A stretch of DNA of 64,000 nt from positions 496,001 through 560,000 of the forward strand of contig NZ_JABWCS010000221.1 of the NCBI RefSeq assembly GCF_013359945.1, written 5' to 3'. The position numbers and the translations under genes are program-made. A model generated the notes under the pieces. It was not told where the DNA came from. It did no database searches and worked only from the letters and a program-made list of their open reading frames with translations. The number at the start of each line of letters is the position of its first letter. Positions within the stretch are counted from its first letter, which is position 1. The DNA comes from Paenibacillus agri. GTDB lineage: Bacteria > Bacillota > Bacilli > Paenibacillales > Paenibacillaceae. This document shows, piece after piece, positions 42,580-51,963 of the stretch.

Positions 42580-42795
42580 AATTACTTTACGGGACAACCG
42601 GTGATAGAATTACCGTTTTTTGATGCTCATTCTCTCGCGTCGATTCACATTATTGGTGTGTCGTTTTTTCCAAAGTCCCGGAGAACATGCATCTCATACC
42701 GACTGTATGAGAATCAGGAATAGCCGCCCAGACTGAAGGCCTCATAGTTAAGGAGCTGCCTTCTTTAGGTTGTGTTGAACCAAAGTGAAAGGATG

Positions 42796-43158
42796 CTATT
42801 GATGATTATTTTGGTGAGTACAGTGAATTTGTCCATCGCTCTTGATTTCCTTCAACACGGCGTATTCATTACCCCAATCACACATTGTATTTAGAACGGG
42901 TACAAAAGATTGCCCCAGCTCTGTGAGACTGTACTCTACTTTTGGTGGAACCTCCTGAAAGATTTCTCTTTTCACAAGTCCGTCTTTCTCCAACTGCCGC
43001 AATTGATCTGTTAATACTTTTTGTGTGATCCCAGGTATCAGCGCATAAAACTCTTTGGTTCGAACTGAATTTTGACTCAAAAAGAAAAGGATTAAGCACT
43101 TCCATTTTCCACCCACGATATTCATAAAAACATTTATTCCTGTATTAAAATGGATCAA
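42796..43158 (-). CDS. HxlR-family transcriptional regulator
   Basis: 120 residues, winged-helix of the HxlR family: IVGGKWKCLILFFLSQNSVRT, then F-LIPGITQKVLTDQLRQLEKDGLVKRE (recognition helix) and EYSLTELGQSFVPVL. The usual N-terminal redox Cys of some members is not obvious at the start. It is divergent from a nitroreductase gene, with a dyad in the shared intergenic region, so it likely represses that gene and responds to reactive electrophiles or quinones. Confidence 0.87.
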   Translation of the reverse strand: MIHFNTGINVFMNIVGGKWKCLILFFLSQNSVRTKEFYALIPGITQKVLTDQLRQLEKDGLVKREIFQEVPPKVEYSLTELGQSFVPVLNTMCDWGNEYAVLKEIKSDGQIHCTHQNNHQ

Positions 43159-43226
43159 ATCCCGTTCCTCCTCAGATAGGCACTTAAAGGTGGCTTACCC
43201 ACAATTTTGTGCGTTATTTTCCTGTT

Positions 43227-43245
43227 TAGTATTAACTACTATAAT
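43227..43245 (+). promoter_or_regulatory. Candidate HxlR operator over the nitroreductase -10
   Basis: TAGTA-TTAAC-TACTA (43227-43241) overlaps the -10 TATAAT (43240-43245), in the region between the divergent HxlR and nitroreductase genes. Confidence 0.55.
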
Positions 43246-43282
43246 TTGAAAAGCAATATAAATAAAGATGGGAGCGAATAAC

Positions 43283-43909
43283 ATGAGTGTTAAAAGTATT
43301 CTGGAGCATAGAAATTCAGTCCGACATTATGACCCGAGTTATAAAATCAGCCCGGACATGCTGGTTTCATTGATTGAAAGTGCAGGCAAATCGCCAAATG
43401 GAAATAATATCCAGTCGGTGAGGTATCTAATTATAGATGATCCCCAAATCCAAAAGTCTCTGTTGCCCATCGCTTTCAATCAACAACAAGTAGCAGACGC
43501 CTCAGCTTTAATTGTGATGCTAGGTGATTATAAAGCGTTCCAGGCAGAGAATATTGTACAGATCCATGAGGAAGGTTTTCAATCCGGTTATTTCGATGAA
43601 TCTTTAAGAGACTTTCTAGCACAGGCGGCAATTGATTATTATGCAGATAAATCAGACGAGGAACTTGGGATGGAATTAACCAGAGATGTAAGTCTAGCCG
43701 CAATGTCATTAGTCTTGCTGGCAAAGGAAGCTGGACTTGATACGGTGATGATGTCCGGTTATGATTCGAAGCAGCTAAAAGCGGCTTTAAATATTTCCGA
43801 AAGATATCTTGATGTAATGCTTATCGCTATCGGAAAAGGGATTAAAGCTGGGCATCGAACGGTGAGACATGAGGTCCATAAAGTAATCTATAGAAATAAA
43901 CTAACTTAA
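43283..43909 (+). CDS. Nitroreductase-family flavoprotein
   Basis: 208 residues, FMN-dependent NAD(P)H oxidoreductase fold. RNSVRHYDPSYKISPDML at the N-terminus holds the FMN-phosphate-binding Arg pattern; SAGKSPNGNNIQSVRYLII and the C-terminal VMLIAIGKGIKAGHR-TVRHEV fit the family. The second ATG (43283) was chosen because GGGAG lies at proper distance; the ATG at 43268 overlaps that site. Probably reduces nitro compounds or quinones, under HxlR control. Confidence 0.87.
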   Translation: MSVKSILEHRNSVRHYDPSYKISPDMLVSLIESAGKSPNGNNIQSVRYLIIDDPQIQKSLLPIAFNQQQVADASALIVMLGDYKAFQAENIVQIHEEGFQSGYFDESLRDFLAQAAIDYYADKSDEELGMELTRDVSLAAMSLVLLAKEAGLDTVMMSGYDSKQLKAALNISERYLDVMLIAIGKGIKAGHRTVRHEVHKVIYRNKLT

Positions 43910-43910
43910 A

Positions 43911-43940
43911 GAGAAAAAAAAGAGAGCCGAGCGGCTCCCT
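43911..43940 (-). terminator. Terminator of the hydroxylase gene
   Basis: GAGCC-GA-GCGGCTC hairpin; eight Ts follow on the minus strand. It sits between convergent nitroreductase and hydroxylase genes. Confidence 0.75.
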
Positions 43941-43996
43941 TAGTATTGTGGAGATTAAAATGTTTCTCCCGAATTCCCCGCTAGATTTATTGCTCC

Positions 43997-45472
43997 TTAA
44001 GAAGTTGAATCAGTCCGAGGATTTTGGGATGCAATAAATTCGTGAATGATTTGACGGAAGTATTCGTGATTATCATAGCTGTTGTACATGCGGAAGGCCA
44101 AGGTTTGGGAGTTCCCGAAAAATAAGCGCTCAAACTGGGTTTGCCGACCGCCGAAGGCACCCGCTCCCAGTTCCCAAGCAAGCCGGAATAAGGCGTTTCG
44201 ATACCAGGCATCCGAGACATTACCCTTCAAATACTGACTGAGGTACGAACCAACACTTGAAATGAAGTCGGATTCGGAAGGGATCATGATGAGACCGCTT
44301 GAACTGAGCTTTTGGACCATTTCAACCATCTCGGGATAAAACTCTGAAAAGTGAATGGTTGATGCCAGGAGTGGACCTTTATCTGGTATGAGATATCCAA
44401 ATTTGTCTGGGGACGCCCCTATTTCAGAAGCCAGTCTTAATGCTTTGAATGTTTCTAAAAATGCTATTATTCTGGAAATCTGCTGAAAACTGTAGGGATC
44501 AAAAACAGAGTTTTGTTCTTCCGCCAATGACTCTAGTACACCCAGGAAAAATTCGGTCTTTGCAATATAACGGGTGATGATCTGGTGAGCCATGTGAGTA
44601 TGAAAGTGACTCTCGTCGAACAATCGCGCACAATACACTTCATCTCCGTAATAAAATATACGATCATGAGGAACAAGCACGCGATCAAATATAACAAGCG
44701 TATCCATTTCTTCATATCTTGAACTTAACGGGTGGTCGTAGAGGGATGAAGCTGCATAGCTTTCACGACAAAAAAATGTCATTCCAGGCAGGTCATTGGG
44801 CACCGCAAAGGCAAATGCAAAGGGATTATCATCGTCAATAAAGGATGGAGAAGGGCTCGGGAATACAAGCATTTCATCGCATGTAGCACCTTGTGTTGCC
44901 ATCATAAAAGCACCAGTGACAATCATCCCTTCATCATTGATCTCTACGACTTTCGCAGCGATAGAATCTTCTGTAGCATCAATCTGACCGGATATCTTGC
45001 TTGCTTGAGGCTGGATGAATGCATGGGATAAGGTGATATCATGATCCCGGCAATAGGCATAGTATTTCCTCAGGTTCTCAGCATACTTCGGATTAAGGTC
45101 TTCAAGGATATCGGCAGCTGTGAACAGAGACATGATGGCCGTGTTCATATAATCGGGGGAACGTCCTAAAAATCCATGATGCTTGCCTGACCAGAGTTCA
45201 ATCATTTTTCTCCGGCGTTGTAAGTCTTCGGCATTTTTGGGAGGGAGAAAAGATAGACCGACAGGCTCTCCTGTTTCTGGTGAAGGATAGGTCATCTGTG
45301 CTAAATATTGCTCATCACATTGCATGTTGTACATCTCGGCTTGAGTTTGTATGAGACCTTGAAATGCAGGGTGCTTGGATAAAGGCCCCTCGATACGCAC
45401 TCCTTTGTACCAGATATTGATTTTTTGCCGGTCGATTCGTTCGATGTATTGATCACCCGTTTTAATGGGCAC
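43997..45472 (-). CDS. 4-hydroxyphenylacetate 3-monooxygenase (HpaB) family oxygenase
   Basis: 491 residues, the length of the FADH2-using HpaB/PvcC family. It starts with TGDQYIERIDRQKINIWYKG and VRIEG, and has GFLGRSPDYMNTAI, DITLSHAFIQPQASK, then MVTGAFMMATQGATCDEMLVF and VLVPHDRIFYYGD, all family landmarks. It needs reduced flavin from a separate reductase, which is not encoded here. Typical substrates are phenols such as 4-hydroxyphenylacetate or chlorophenols; the actual one is unknown. Monocistronic, minus strand. Confidence 0.88.
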   Translation of the reverse strand: MPIKTGDQYIERIDRQKINIWYKGVRIEGPLSKHPAFQGLIQTQAEMYNMQCDEQYLAQMTYPSPETGEPVGLSFLPPKNAEDLQRRRKMIELWSGKHHGFLGRSPDYMNTAIMSLFTAADILEDLNPKYAENLRKYYAYCRDHDITLSHAFIQPQASKISGQIDATEDSIAAKVVEINDEGMIVTGAFMMATQGATCDEMLVFPSPSPSFIDDDNPFAFAFAVPNDLPGMTFFCRESYAASSLYDHPLSSRYEEMDTLVIFDRVLVPHDRIFYYGDEVYCARLFDESHFHTHMAHQIITRYIAKTEFFLGVLESLAEEQNSVFDPYSFQQISRIIAFLETFKALRLASEIGASPDKFGYLIPDKGPLLASTIHFSEFYPEMVEMVQKLSSSGLIMIPSESDFISSVGSYLSQYLKGNVSDAWYRNALFRLAWELGAGAFGGRQTQFERLFFGNSQTLAFRMYNSYDNHEYFRQIIHEFIASQNPRTDSTS

Positions 45473-45613
45473 ACGTTTTCACCTCTTTGGAGAGCATCTT
45501 GTACTAAATAAAGCTGTGTTATTGCTTATAATGTACGTAAGCATGATCATCCTTGTACATTGTCCTTAAAAGGTGTGGGGGGAGAGGGCGCCTAAAATTA
45601 AAGTGCTATAGAA

Positions 45614-45653
45614 ATAGGGTATCCCATTCGCCTTCAAGCGGTGGAATACCCTA
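45614..45653 (-). terminator. Terminator after the VOC-family gene
   Basis: ATAGGGTAT-c-CCA / TGG-a-ATACCCTAT hairpin followed on the minus strand by TTTCTAT, 29 bases past the gene. Confidence 0.75.
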
Positions 45654-45681
45654 TGATCCAGTCTTTATACATCGAGGAATA

Positions 45682-46503
45682 TTACATGCTGCTGAAATTT
45701 AAACGGTTACCGTCGGGATCATATGCATGAAAGCTGACCATTCCTCTGGTTGTAAATCCGCCAATATCCGAGGTTTCGATACCGCTTTCTGATAGAAACG
45801 TATGATAATTGAAAAAATCCTCACGATCAGTAACCCAGCAAATTGGCCGCACAGGTCCATCTATCTTGCCAATATAAGCATCTTCTGTTAACTGCTCTAA
45901 TACCCATAAGGATTTTTGATCTCGTTGATGATTTAATTGAAGGCTCATGATGACATAACCATCTTTGCTGAAATCGCTCTCCATTTCCATCCCCAAATAG
46001 TTACGATACCACTGGATGGATTTTTCCAGGTCGCTAACACCTAATCTAATCCAGGAGGGGACGATTCCTTGTTCTTGTATTTGTTTATCTTCCTGAGCCG
46101 TAAATCGAATTCCCTCGTATGTTGCCCAGAAGTCAAAGTAAGTCGTACCGCCTGGCCCTTTATAAATATCGGTCACCCGAACCCCGTTTGATTTATAGTG
46201 ACTGTGCAGTTGTTTCAGGTTTCGAGTCCTCCAGCACAACCGGATGTTGGACTCCACGGTCCCGCGTTCAGCAAAATGATGGGGCAGTCTTACAGACGAT
46301 AGACTTGAGATCAGCCAAGTACCCCAATTCATTCGCGTCATTTTGCCCTCCGTACATCTTGGATCAGGCTTCCAGTTCTCCTTTTGGCCTACTTCCCACG
46401 ACATGAACTTCTCAAACCAATGAATGGCCTCTTCGTGGTTGTCCCAAAGTACGTCGACAGTCGAACCATCAAAATGTAATTTCGGTACTGCAAAGGTTGT
46501 CAT
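45682..46503 (-). CDS. VOC (glyoxalase/bleomycin-resistance) superfamily protein
   Basis: 273 residues, two vicinal-oxygen-chelate modules. Module 1 (about 1-125) has VLWDNHEEAIHWFEKFMSWEV; module 2 (about 135-273) has IRLGVSDLEKSIQWYRNYLGMEME and ends SFHAYDPDGNRLNFSSM, with conserved His/Glu-type metal positions partly replaced. The ATG at 46503 follows GGGAG; a TTG six bases before it is less likely. Family members are dioxygenases, lyases or drug-binding proteins. Confidence 0.83.
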   Translation of the reverse strand: MTTFAVPKLHFDGSTVDVLWDNHEEAIHWFEKFMSWEVGQKENWKPDPRCTEGKMTRMNWGTWLISSLSSVRLPHHFAERGTVESNIRLCWRTRNLKQLHSHYKSNGVRVTDIYKGPGGTTYFDFWATYEGIRFTAQEDKQIQEQGIVPSWIRLGVSDLEKSIQWYRNYLGMEMESDFSKDGYVIMSLQLNHQRDQKSLWVLEQLTEDAYIGKIDGPVRPICWVTDREDFFNYHTFLSESGIETSDIGGFTTRGMVSFHAYDPDGNRLNFSSM

Positions 46504-46694
46504 AAGCAATCTCCCATCTTATTATTTTTGCAAGATTTCCCTGTCCCTTATTTTAAACAAACCCATTATATACGGTTTGACGAATCTTGCTATTTTAAAA
46601 AATTGGCTATTTACCTCTGATTGGCAAGCACCACTGGCTGCGGAAATGCCGCTCAGGATCTGTGCGAACAGCATTCACTTGTCTAGTATAAATG

Positions 46695-46904
46695 GTCATT
46701 TCATGGATGTTCGGGGATTGCAATAGACTATCCTCCTAGCTGTATATCTGTCTGTATTTTCTTATATTCTCCCTTTGCATTATTGCCATAGGCCAGAAAA
46801 CGCAGTGCATCATATTTCACTTCTATGTCATTAGTTTCGGAGATTAACTTGCTAGCGATAGCTATAGTTTCATCTGGATTCTTCGAAGAATCGTTTAATG
46901 TTGA
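46695..46904 (-). pseudogene. Relic of an XRE-type regulator's C-terminal domain
   Basis: Minus-strand codons read NPDETIAIASKLISETNDIE then VKYDALRFLAYGNNAKGEYKK. This helical repeat, YDALRFLAYG-x-A-GEY, resembles the C-terminal TPR-like domain found in Firmicutes XRE regulators. The helix-turn-helix and the rest are missing, and the frame ends about 25 codons later in unrelated sequence. The remainder of 46504-47012 shows no gene. Confidence 0.5.
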
Positions 46905-47012
46905 TTAGCTAGACTCCCAGAGCAGCATCGATTAATCTAGATAAATGGAAACCGGAGTTTGCTTGAATCGTGAATTTGAAACTCATGGTGTAAAGAAGAA
47001 AGGAGGCTGGCT

Positions 47013-47198
47013 ATGACTTATTCACAGATGTGGAACAACTCAGGAAATGAAGCGGAGATTCTCTATTTGGAAGAGCAGATTAAGGAAGTCAAAAAAGAGA
47101 TAAAACGAGCAGAAGCCGCAGGGCTTCAGGAAATATTGGATCAAGCGAATCGCAAGTTGGCTGAACTGGAAGCGAAGCTGGATGAGCTTGAGGAGTAG
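47013..47198 (+). CDS. Small coiled-coil protein
   Basis: 61 residues: a short N-terminus (MTYSQMWNNSGNE), then one continuous charged coiled coil (LEEQIKEVKKEIKRAEAAGL, then ANRKLAELEAKLDELEE) with heptad Leu/Ile/Ala. RBS AAAGGAGG at correct spacing and a strong terminator right at the stop show it is a real gene. No membrane segment. Function unknown. Confidence 0.75.
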   Translation: MTYSQMWNNSGNEAEILYLEEQIKEVKKEIKRAEAAGLQEILDQANRKLAELEAKLDELEE

Positions 47199-47220
47199 GG
47201 GCTAGCCGCCCCTTCTCCTC
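47190..47220 (+). terminator. Terminator of the small coiled-coil gene
   Basis: GAGGAG-ta-GGGGC-TAGCC-GCCCC-tt-CTCCTC hairpin; its left arm includes the last codons and the stop of the gene. Confidence 0.8.
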
Positions 47221-47222
47221 TA

Positions 47223-47282
47223 TTATTCTTCACCAATGGTGATTGGATTCCTCTCATACGAAATCTAGTCACTCAGCTACCT
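47223..47282 (-). pseudogene. 3'-end relic of a sulfurtransferase gene
   Basis: On the minus strand the codons read ISYERNPITIGEE, stop, preceded by LSD-stop, matching the C-terminus ISYDENPIATGEE of the sulfurtransferases at 11430-12278 and 49649-50539 but with in-frame stops where Trp and others should be. An older, more diverged copy of the fragment at 15335-15410. Confidence 0.7.
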
Positions 47283-47389
47283 GCAGATTTAATCAAGCTG
47301 TCTGCAGGAACAGCAGAAGTTTATTGCACGAAGAGCGGGGAAGTACATACAGACTATAGCTCATTTCCGCTATTAGGTTGCACCGGCGT

Positions 47390-48742
47390 TCATTTGCTGT
47401 TCAGGATTTTTTTATACACCTCAATCGCCAGCGCCCGTGACTGTTTAAGATCAACGATAGCATATGGTCTAGGCAGGTGGATAGCTTTATCGGACAAATC
47501 TGCCAGCTCCGGCAGCCAGGTGCGTATATAATCTCCGCTTGGGTCATGAGTCTGGGACTGGGTTACCGGATTCATGATCCTGAAGTAAGGGGAGGCGTCG
47601 AATCCGAGCGAGGAGCTCCACAGCCAGCCGCCACGGTTCAGCACATTATCATAATCGCTCAGCTTCAGCCGGAAGTATCGCTCCCCGTAAATAAATGGAC
47701 AGCCCAGATTTTTGGTAAGAAACATTGCGGTAATCATTCGTAGCCGGTTCGGCATCCAGCCAGTTGTGTTCAGTTGGGTCATGGCAGCATCGATTACCGG
47801 AATGCCAGTTCTTCCTGAAGACCAGGCCTCAAAGTATTTCGTACCCAGACTGCTCAAATCATACACCTTCTCATAGCAGAAGAAATCAGAATCGAGCCGG
47901 GCCTGATACAGATAGAAATCCCGCCAGGCCAGCTGCCGCAGCCATTCTTCCCCACCATTTTCTTCATCCGCCAGCCGAGTATACACAGTACGTGCAGAGA
48001 TGGTACCCGTATTGAGGTGTCGGCTGATCCGGCTGGTGCCCTCCTGTGCATATTTGTCACGGCTCACATGATAATCCCGTAAATGTAAGTCTATAAATTG
48101 CTCAAGCGTATCTTTTACATCTATCTTCTTTCCTGAAGGTGCTAGCTTTTCAATCTGAAGTGTAATCTCCTCAGGAATCTTGAAATCCTCAGCAATTCTC
48201 TCGTCCAGCGTGGACGTTGACAGCTCCGCTAAGGTCGAAGAATAGGGCGGACGAAACCGCTCTGCCAAGTAGCTGCGCCAGCGGCGGTAGAACGGTGTGA
48301 ATACCTTGAAGGGCTCTCGTCTCCCACACCAATCCATGAAATCTTCCAGATCGCAGAGCATGCTGTCGTGATAAATTTTGAAACGGATGCCGAGTGCAGC
48401 CGATGTATTGCGCAGGCTCATGTCTCTTTGTAATGCATAAGGGGTGTAATCGGCATGAACCATCAATTCTTGAATGGGGTACGTTTCGCTTAGTCTCTTG
48501 ATAATAATATCAGGCTCGCCATAAAGAATATGCAGCTGCTTGCCCTCAGCGCCGTACTCCTGCTGAAGTCTTGAAACCTGTGTCAGGAAGTTAACCCCGC
48601 TATGCTCAAGATAGCGTTGTTTGCGTAGTAGAAAAGGCTCCAGAATCAACACATGAAGGCTGCGAGATCCAGAAGAACGTATGGCCTCAAAGGCTGGAAG
48701 ATCGCTAGTCCGCAGATCCTTGCGGTGAATGAAGAGAATCAT
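47390..48742 (-). CDS. phr: Deoxyribodipyrimidine photolyase
   Basis: DNA repair enzyme that uses blue light and FAD to split cyclobutane pyrimidine dimers. 450 residues from the ATG at 48742, which follows AAAGGAAA; the longer open frame upstream is hydrophilic with no homology pattern. N-terminal antenna-binding alpha/beta domain starts MILFIHRKDLRTSDLPAF. C-terminal FAD domain includes WLRQLAWRDFYLYQARLD, TGIPVIDAAMTQLNTTGWM then PNRLRMITAMFLTKNL and DYDNVLNRGGWLWSSSLG, class I photolyase hallmarks. Monocistronic, minus strand. Confidence 0.92.
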   Translation of the reverse strand: MILFIHRKDLRTSDLPAFEAIRSSGSRSLHVLILEPFLLRKQRYLEHSGVNFLTQVSRLQQEYGAEGKQLHILYGEPDIIIKRLSETYPIQELMVHADYTPYALQRDMSLRNTSAALGIRFKIYHDSMLCDLEDFMDWCGRREPFKVFTPFYRRWRSYLAERFRPPYSSTLAELSTSTLDERIAEDFKIPEEITLQIEKLAPSGKKIDVKDTLEQFIDLHLRDYHVSRDKYAQEGTSRISRHLNTGTISARTVYTRLADEENGGEEWLRQLAWRDFYLYQARLDSDFFCYEKVYDLSSLGTKYFEAWSSGRTGIPVIDAAMTQLNTTGWMPNRLRMITAMFLTKNLGCPFIYGERYFRLKLSDYDNVLNRGGWLWSSSLGFDASPYFRIMNPVTQSQTHDPSGDYIRTWLPELADLSDKAIHLPRPYAIVDLKQSRALAIEVYKKILNSK

Positions 48743-49013
48743 TAGAAGTATTTCCTTTCTGTTATCTGAGGGAATAAAACTCCTGTCCATAATACGATAG
48801 ATTTGAAGTTTTGGCGATGAGCTGTTCCAGCTGCAAGCGGAGGAGCAGTCGGCTACGTGAACACGGTTTGAAAATTTATGCTCTATCATTTGCTAGAATA
48901 ATTATTAAAATCTTGTATTCACATGGAAAGAAGAAATTTCAGTCGGGAGCGTGATGAAATGCTGAGACTAAACAAGAATGCAGAAAATATATCGAACTTC
49001 AGGGTAATAGCCA

Positions 49014-49334
49014 ATGCGATACGATCTTAATAGCGCAAGAAAGTTGGCTATTCGTGTGTGTGTTGCTTCTGGTGCAAGCAAAGCAGTAGCACTCTCTCTT
49101 GCAGAGGCAACTATCGCTGCAAAATGTTCCGGTCGTAGTTCGGTTGGATTTGCTCATCTTCCTGATTATATGGAGGGATTTTTGGATGGTCGCATTGCTA
49201 GCACAGAAGAGCCTATGGGGGATCAAATCGAACGTTTATCCTCCAAAGGCATTCACATTCCCGGGGGCAGCTTTGTTAAGGAAGAAATAGATCTTCCGTC
49301 TTCACTTGTTGCAACCCTTGAGAAGTATTATTAG
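49014..49334 (+). pseudogene. Ldh2-family dehydrogenase with in-frame internal deletion
   Basis: 106 codons. Residues 1-60 (LAIRVCVASGASKAVALSLA, then GRSSVGFAHLPDYMEGFLDG) match the N-terminus of malate/lactate/sulfolactate-type Ldh2 dehydrogenases, and residues about 66-106 (RLSSKGIHIPGGSFVKEEID then LPSSLVATLEKYY) match their C-terminus. About 230 residues with the NAD-binding core and catalytic residues are missing, so it cannot be a working enzyme. The deletion kept the frame. Confidence 0.65.
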
Positions 49335-49590
49335 AGCTAGCAATTATTTAAGTGATTATGACATGAAGCGGAAACCACCTAAGATAGCCAAGACCAAAAT
49401 GAAGGTTTGGACAGATAAGTAACGCGTTACCTTTTTAGAATACGCCAAACCCTATCGTTACTACATTAATAACAAGCGGCTCTCTTTTTCCATGCAGGTA
49501 GACACTTCTAAGCTGACTTCTAGGCTTTTCAGCCGCCGTTCTCAGGGGGAATTTACGTTTGACTTCGTTACACCCCAGCATGACGCAAAA

Positions 49591-49620
49591 AAGTACATCG
49601 CCACATGAGTGATGTACTTT
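49591..49620 (-). terminator. Terminator of the second sulfurtransferase gene (recurrent palindrome)
   Basis: AAGTACATC/GATGTACTT hairpin, inverted relative to its homologues at 12312-12342 and 17307-17338; T-run on the minus strand. The remaining part of 49335-49590 shows a small GTAACGCGTTAC palindrome and no gene. Confidence 0.82.
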
Positions 49621-49648
49621 AATAAACAACTTGTATACCTGCTTAACG

Positions 49649-50539
49649 CTATTTTTCGTCCCCCGTCGCAATCGGATTCCCCTCATAACTAATCCAATCA
49701 CTCCAGCTCCCCGCATACAACCTCACATTCTTGTACCCAGCCTTTTCAAGTGCTAGCACGTTCGGGCAGGCGGTGACACCGGAGCCACAGTAGACGATGA
49801 TTTCTGCATCTTTGTCCAGCTGAGCGAAATGTTCTTGCAACTCTTCGGCGCTCTTGAGGCTGCCATCTTCATTCTGTGTTTCTTTCCAGAAGTAGTTAAC
49901 GGCACCAGGAATGTGCCCGGCCTTCTTGTCCAAGGTTTCTTCAAGTCCCAGATAACGTTCCCGCGCACGGGAGTCGATAAGAACGGGAAGATCATAAGGA
50001 GCAGTGGATGCGCTATCTCTAGCTTCAGACAAAGCCTCAACCGTATTCACGGACACCTGGCGCACCTCATCGACACCCACTACCATCTGTGATTGTACGT
50101 TTGGCTCGAATGAGCTAGGTATTCTTATTGGCTGATGATCCGTAACAGGGAAGCGTTCGGCTTTCCAAGCGCTGAAGCCACCTTCGAGGATGAATACTTG
50201 CTCATGGCCCAAATAACGCAGCAGCCACCAAAGTCGGGCAGCGTTCATGCCACTCTCATCGTCATAAGCGACTACGCGCGTCGTGTTGCCGATACCAAGC
50301 TTCGCTAGACGTGCAGCTAATAGTTGTGGGTCGGGGAGAGGGTGGCGTCCACCATGCTCTGATACAGGGGCTGACAAGTCCAGCTCCAGATCGAGATAGA
50401 CCGCTCCAGGAATATGCTCCTGCTCAAAACTTTCTTTGCCTGCCTGCGGTTTACCTAGCGTAAATCGGCAGTCTACAATGGTCTGCTCGGGTTCATAGAG
50501 TCGTGCCAGCAGCCAGCGTTTGGAAACGGTAGCTTCCAT
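49649..50539 (-). CDS. Sulfurtransferase (thiosulfate/3-mercaptopyruvate type), second copy
   Basis: 296 residues, two rhodanese domains. The active-site loop IVYCGSGVTACPN carries the catalytic Cys in the C-terminal domain; CGSGVTA is the classic mercaptopyruvate sulfurtransferase-type loop. The ATG at 50539 follows GGATGGGA; a longer frame to 50578 lacks a site. A 15-residue insertion (NTVEALSEARDSAST) separates it from the paralogue at 11430. It is monocistronic and shares its 3' end and terminator sequence with that gene. Confidence 0.9.
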   Translation of the reverse strand: MEATVSKRWLLARLYEPEQTIVDCRFTLGKPQAGKESFEQEHIPGAVYLDLELDLSAPVSEHGGRHPLPDPQLLAARLAKLGIGNTTRVVAYDDESGMNAARLWWLLRYLGHEQVFILEGGFSAWKAERFPVTDHQPIRIPSSFEPNVQSQMVVGVDEVRQVSVNTVEALSEARDSASTAPYDLPVLIDSRARERYLGLEETLDKKAGHIPGAVNYFWKETQNEDGSLKSAEELQEHFAQLDKDAEIIVYCGSGVTACPNVLALEKAGYKNVRLYAGSWSDWISYEGNPIATGDEK

Positions 50540-50621
50540 AAGTATCCCATCCTTTGCTTGAATCAATATAAAAATCATTATAGCAAAATATGATTGCTCG
50601 TGGAGTTGTAGTCAACGCAAA

Positions 50622-50668
50622 AATCCTAACCGCAGATGACAGGGGAAGTTGCCCTTGCAGTTAGGATT
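50622..50668 (-). terminator. Terminator of the TelA operon
   Basis: AATCCTAAC/GTTAGGATT stem with TTTTTGCG on the minus strand, about 120 bases past the telA-like gene. Confidence 0.8.
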
Positions 50669-50787
50669 CTAGGATATGAACTAGAAATTATTAACCAGGA
50701 TTGTGGTATGACCACGTTCAACTATGTTTGTTAATATTCGTAACAGCCCATAGAAAGAATATTTTAATGCAAGCTATCAGCTGCTAC

Positions 50788-51927
50788 TCACAGCCCCAAC
50801 CGATTACCCTTCTCCAACCGCAGAATTTGCTTTTCACCGTTATCAGCCAGTTCACGGAACTGGACGATGGTATCACGCATCTTAGGGAGAGCGTCCTGCT
50901 TGTAGGTGCTAATCGAATCCAGCGCTGAGAGGACGTCGGAGAACGCCTGCTTAAGCGTGTCGGCAGAAACGCTGGTCTCCAGCGCCTGCTTGTGAATGGC
51001 TGCACCTTGCTCTTTAAGCATTCTGGAAGTGCCACTGATCAGCGTGTCGGTGGTCTGGTTAAGCAGTTCGATTTTTTTCAGGACAATTCTTTGATTATAA
51101 AGGGCACTGGCGACCGTAACCGAGATTTTCAGCGCGGACACGGTAACGTTTCTGGCTCTGTCCACACCGCGGATTAGCTCTTTGTTATTGCGGATCACCA
51201 CTTCGATGGCCATAATGCCTTGCTGGTTGACCACCAGCATTTGCTGCAGATCCATCACCCGTTGACGGAGAGGGAAGAGGACTTCTTCCGTAATGAAACG
51301 GATTTTGTCTTCGGACTCCCCACGCACCTTGGCAGCTTCGATCTGTGTTTCAATCTCCTGGTCCATTAAGATGCCGAGCTGAATTTCTTTTTGCAGCCTT
51401 TTCGTTAGCTCCCGTAAGGTCTGCTGTTCAATCTCCAGTGTTGTATTGTCGTTACGCAAAACGGTTTTGCCTTTATCCAGAGAGATAATAATATCGGATA
51501 TGACGGCATCGGCCTTCTGGAATTTGGCAAAGTAAGAGCGCAGCGGATTGAACAGCTTACCTAGCAGCCCGCTTTTGGCAAAATCGACAGCGCTCGGGTC
51601 CAGATCCTTCAGCTGCAATTGCAGCTCCGTTAAGCCTTTGGCAACATCGCCGCCTTCATCGCCTGTTTTGGACAAATTGCCTACGGTTACTTGCAGCAAG
51701 GCATTCTTATCGGAAGAGGAGCGCATCGTTCCCATGCCGAAGCTGTCAATGGATTGCAGAACGGCTCTTCGCTTCTCCAATGAATCGATGTCCAGTTCCA
51801 GAATAGAAGAGACGTTGTTGATCGCGAGTTCCTTCAGCTGTGTGACCTCTTCCGGCTCCGGTTTTACCTGTTCTTCAATAACCGACTTCAATTTCTCTGC
51901 ACTTGGCACTTCCATAGTGAATGACAT
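50788..51927 (-). CDS. TelA-family toxic-anion/stress resistance protein
   Basis: 379 residues, mostly helical and coiled coil; matches the TelA/YaaN/KlaA family (YFAKFQKADAVISDIIISLD, then LRNDNTTLEIEQQTLRELTK and QGIMAIEVVIRNNKELIRGV). Family members were named for tellurite resistance; the molecular role is unknown. RBS AGGAGG at six bases. It is the last gene of an operon with a VWA-domain protein and a membrane protein, the same association as B. subtilis xpaC-yaaN. Confidence 0.88.
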   Translation of the reverse strand: MSFTMEVPSAEKLKSVIEEQVKPEPEEVTQLKELAINNVSSILELDIDSLEKRRAVLQSIDSFGMGTMRSSSDKNALLQVTVGNLSKTGDEGGDVAKGLTELQLQLKDLDPSAVDFAKSGLLGKLFNPLRSYFAKFQKADAVISDIIISLDKGKTVLRNDNTTLEIEQQTLRELTKRLQKEIQLGILMDQEIETQIEAAKVRGESEDKIRFITEEVLFPLRQRVMDLQQMLVVNQQGIMAIEVVIRNNKELIRGVDRARNVTVSALKISVTVASALYNQRIVLKKIELLNQTTDTLISGTSRMLKEQGAAIHKQALETSVSADTLKQAFSDVLSALDSISTYKQDALPKMRDTIVQFRELADNGEKQILRLEKGNRLGL

Positions 51928-51963
51928 GGCAATCCTCCTATAAGTGAATGGTTAATAACAAAA

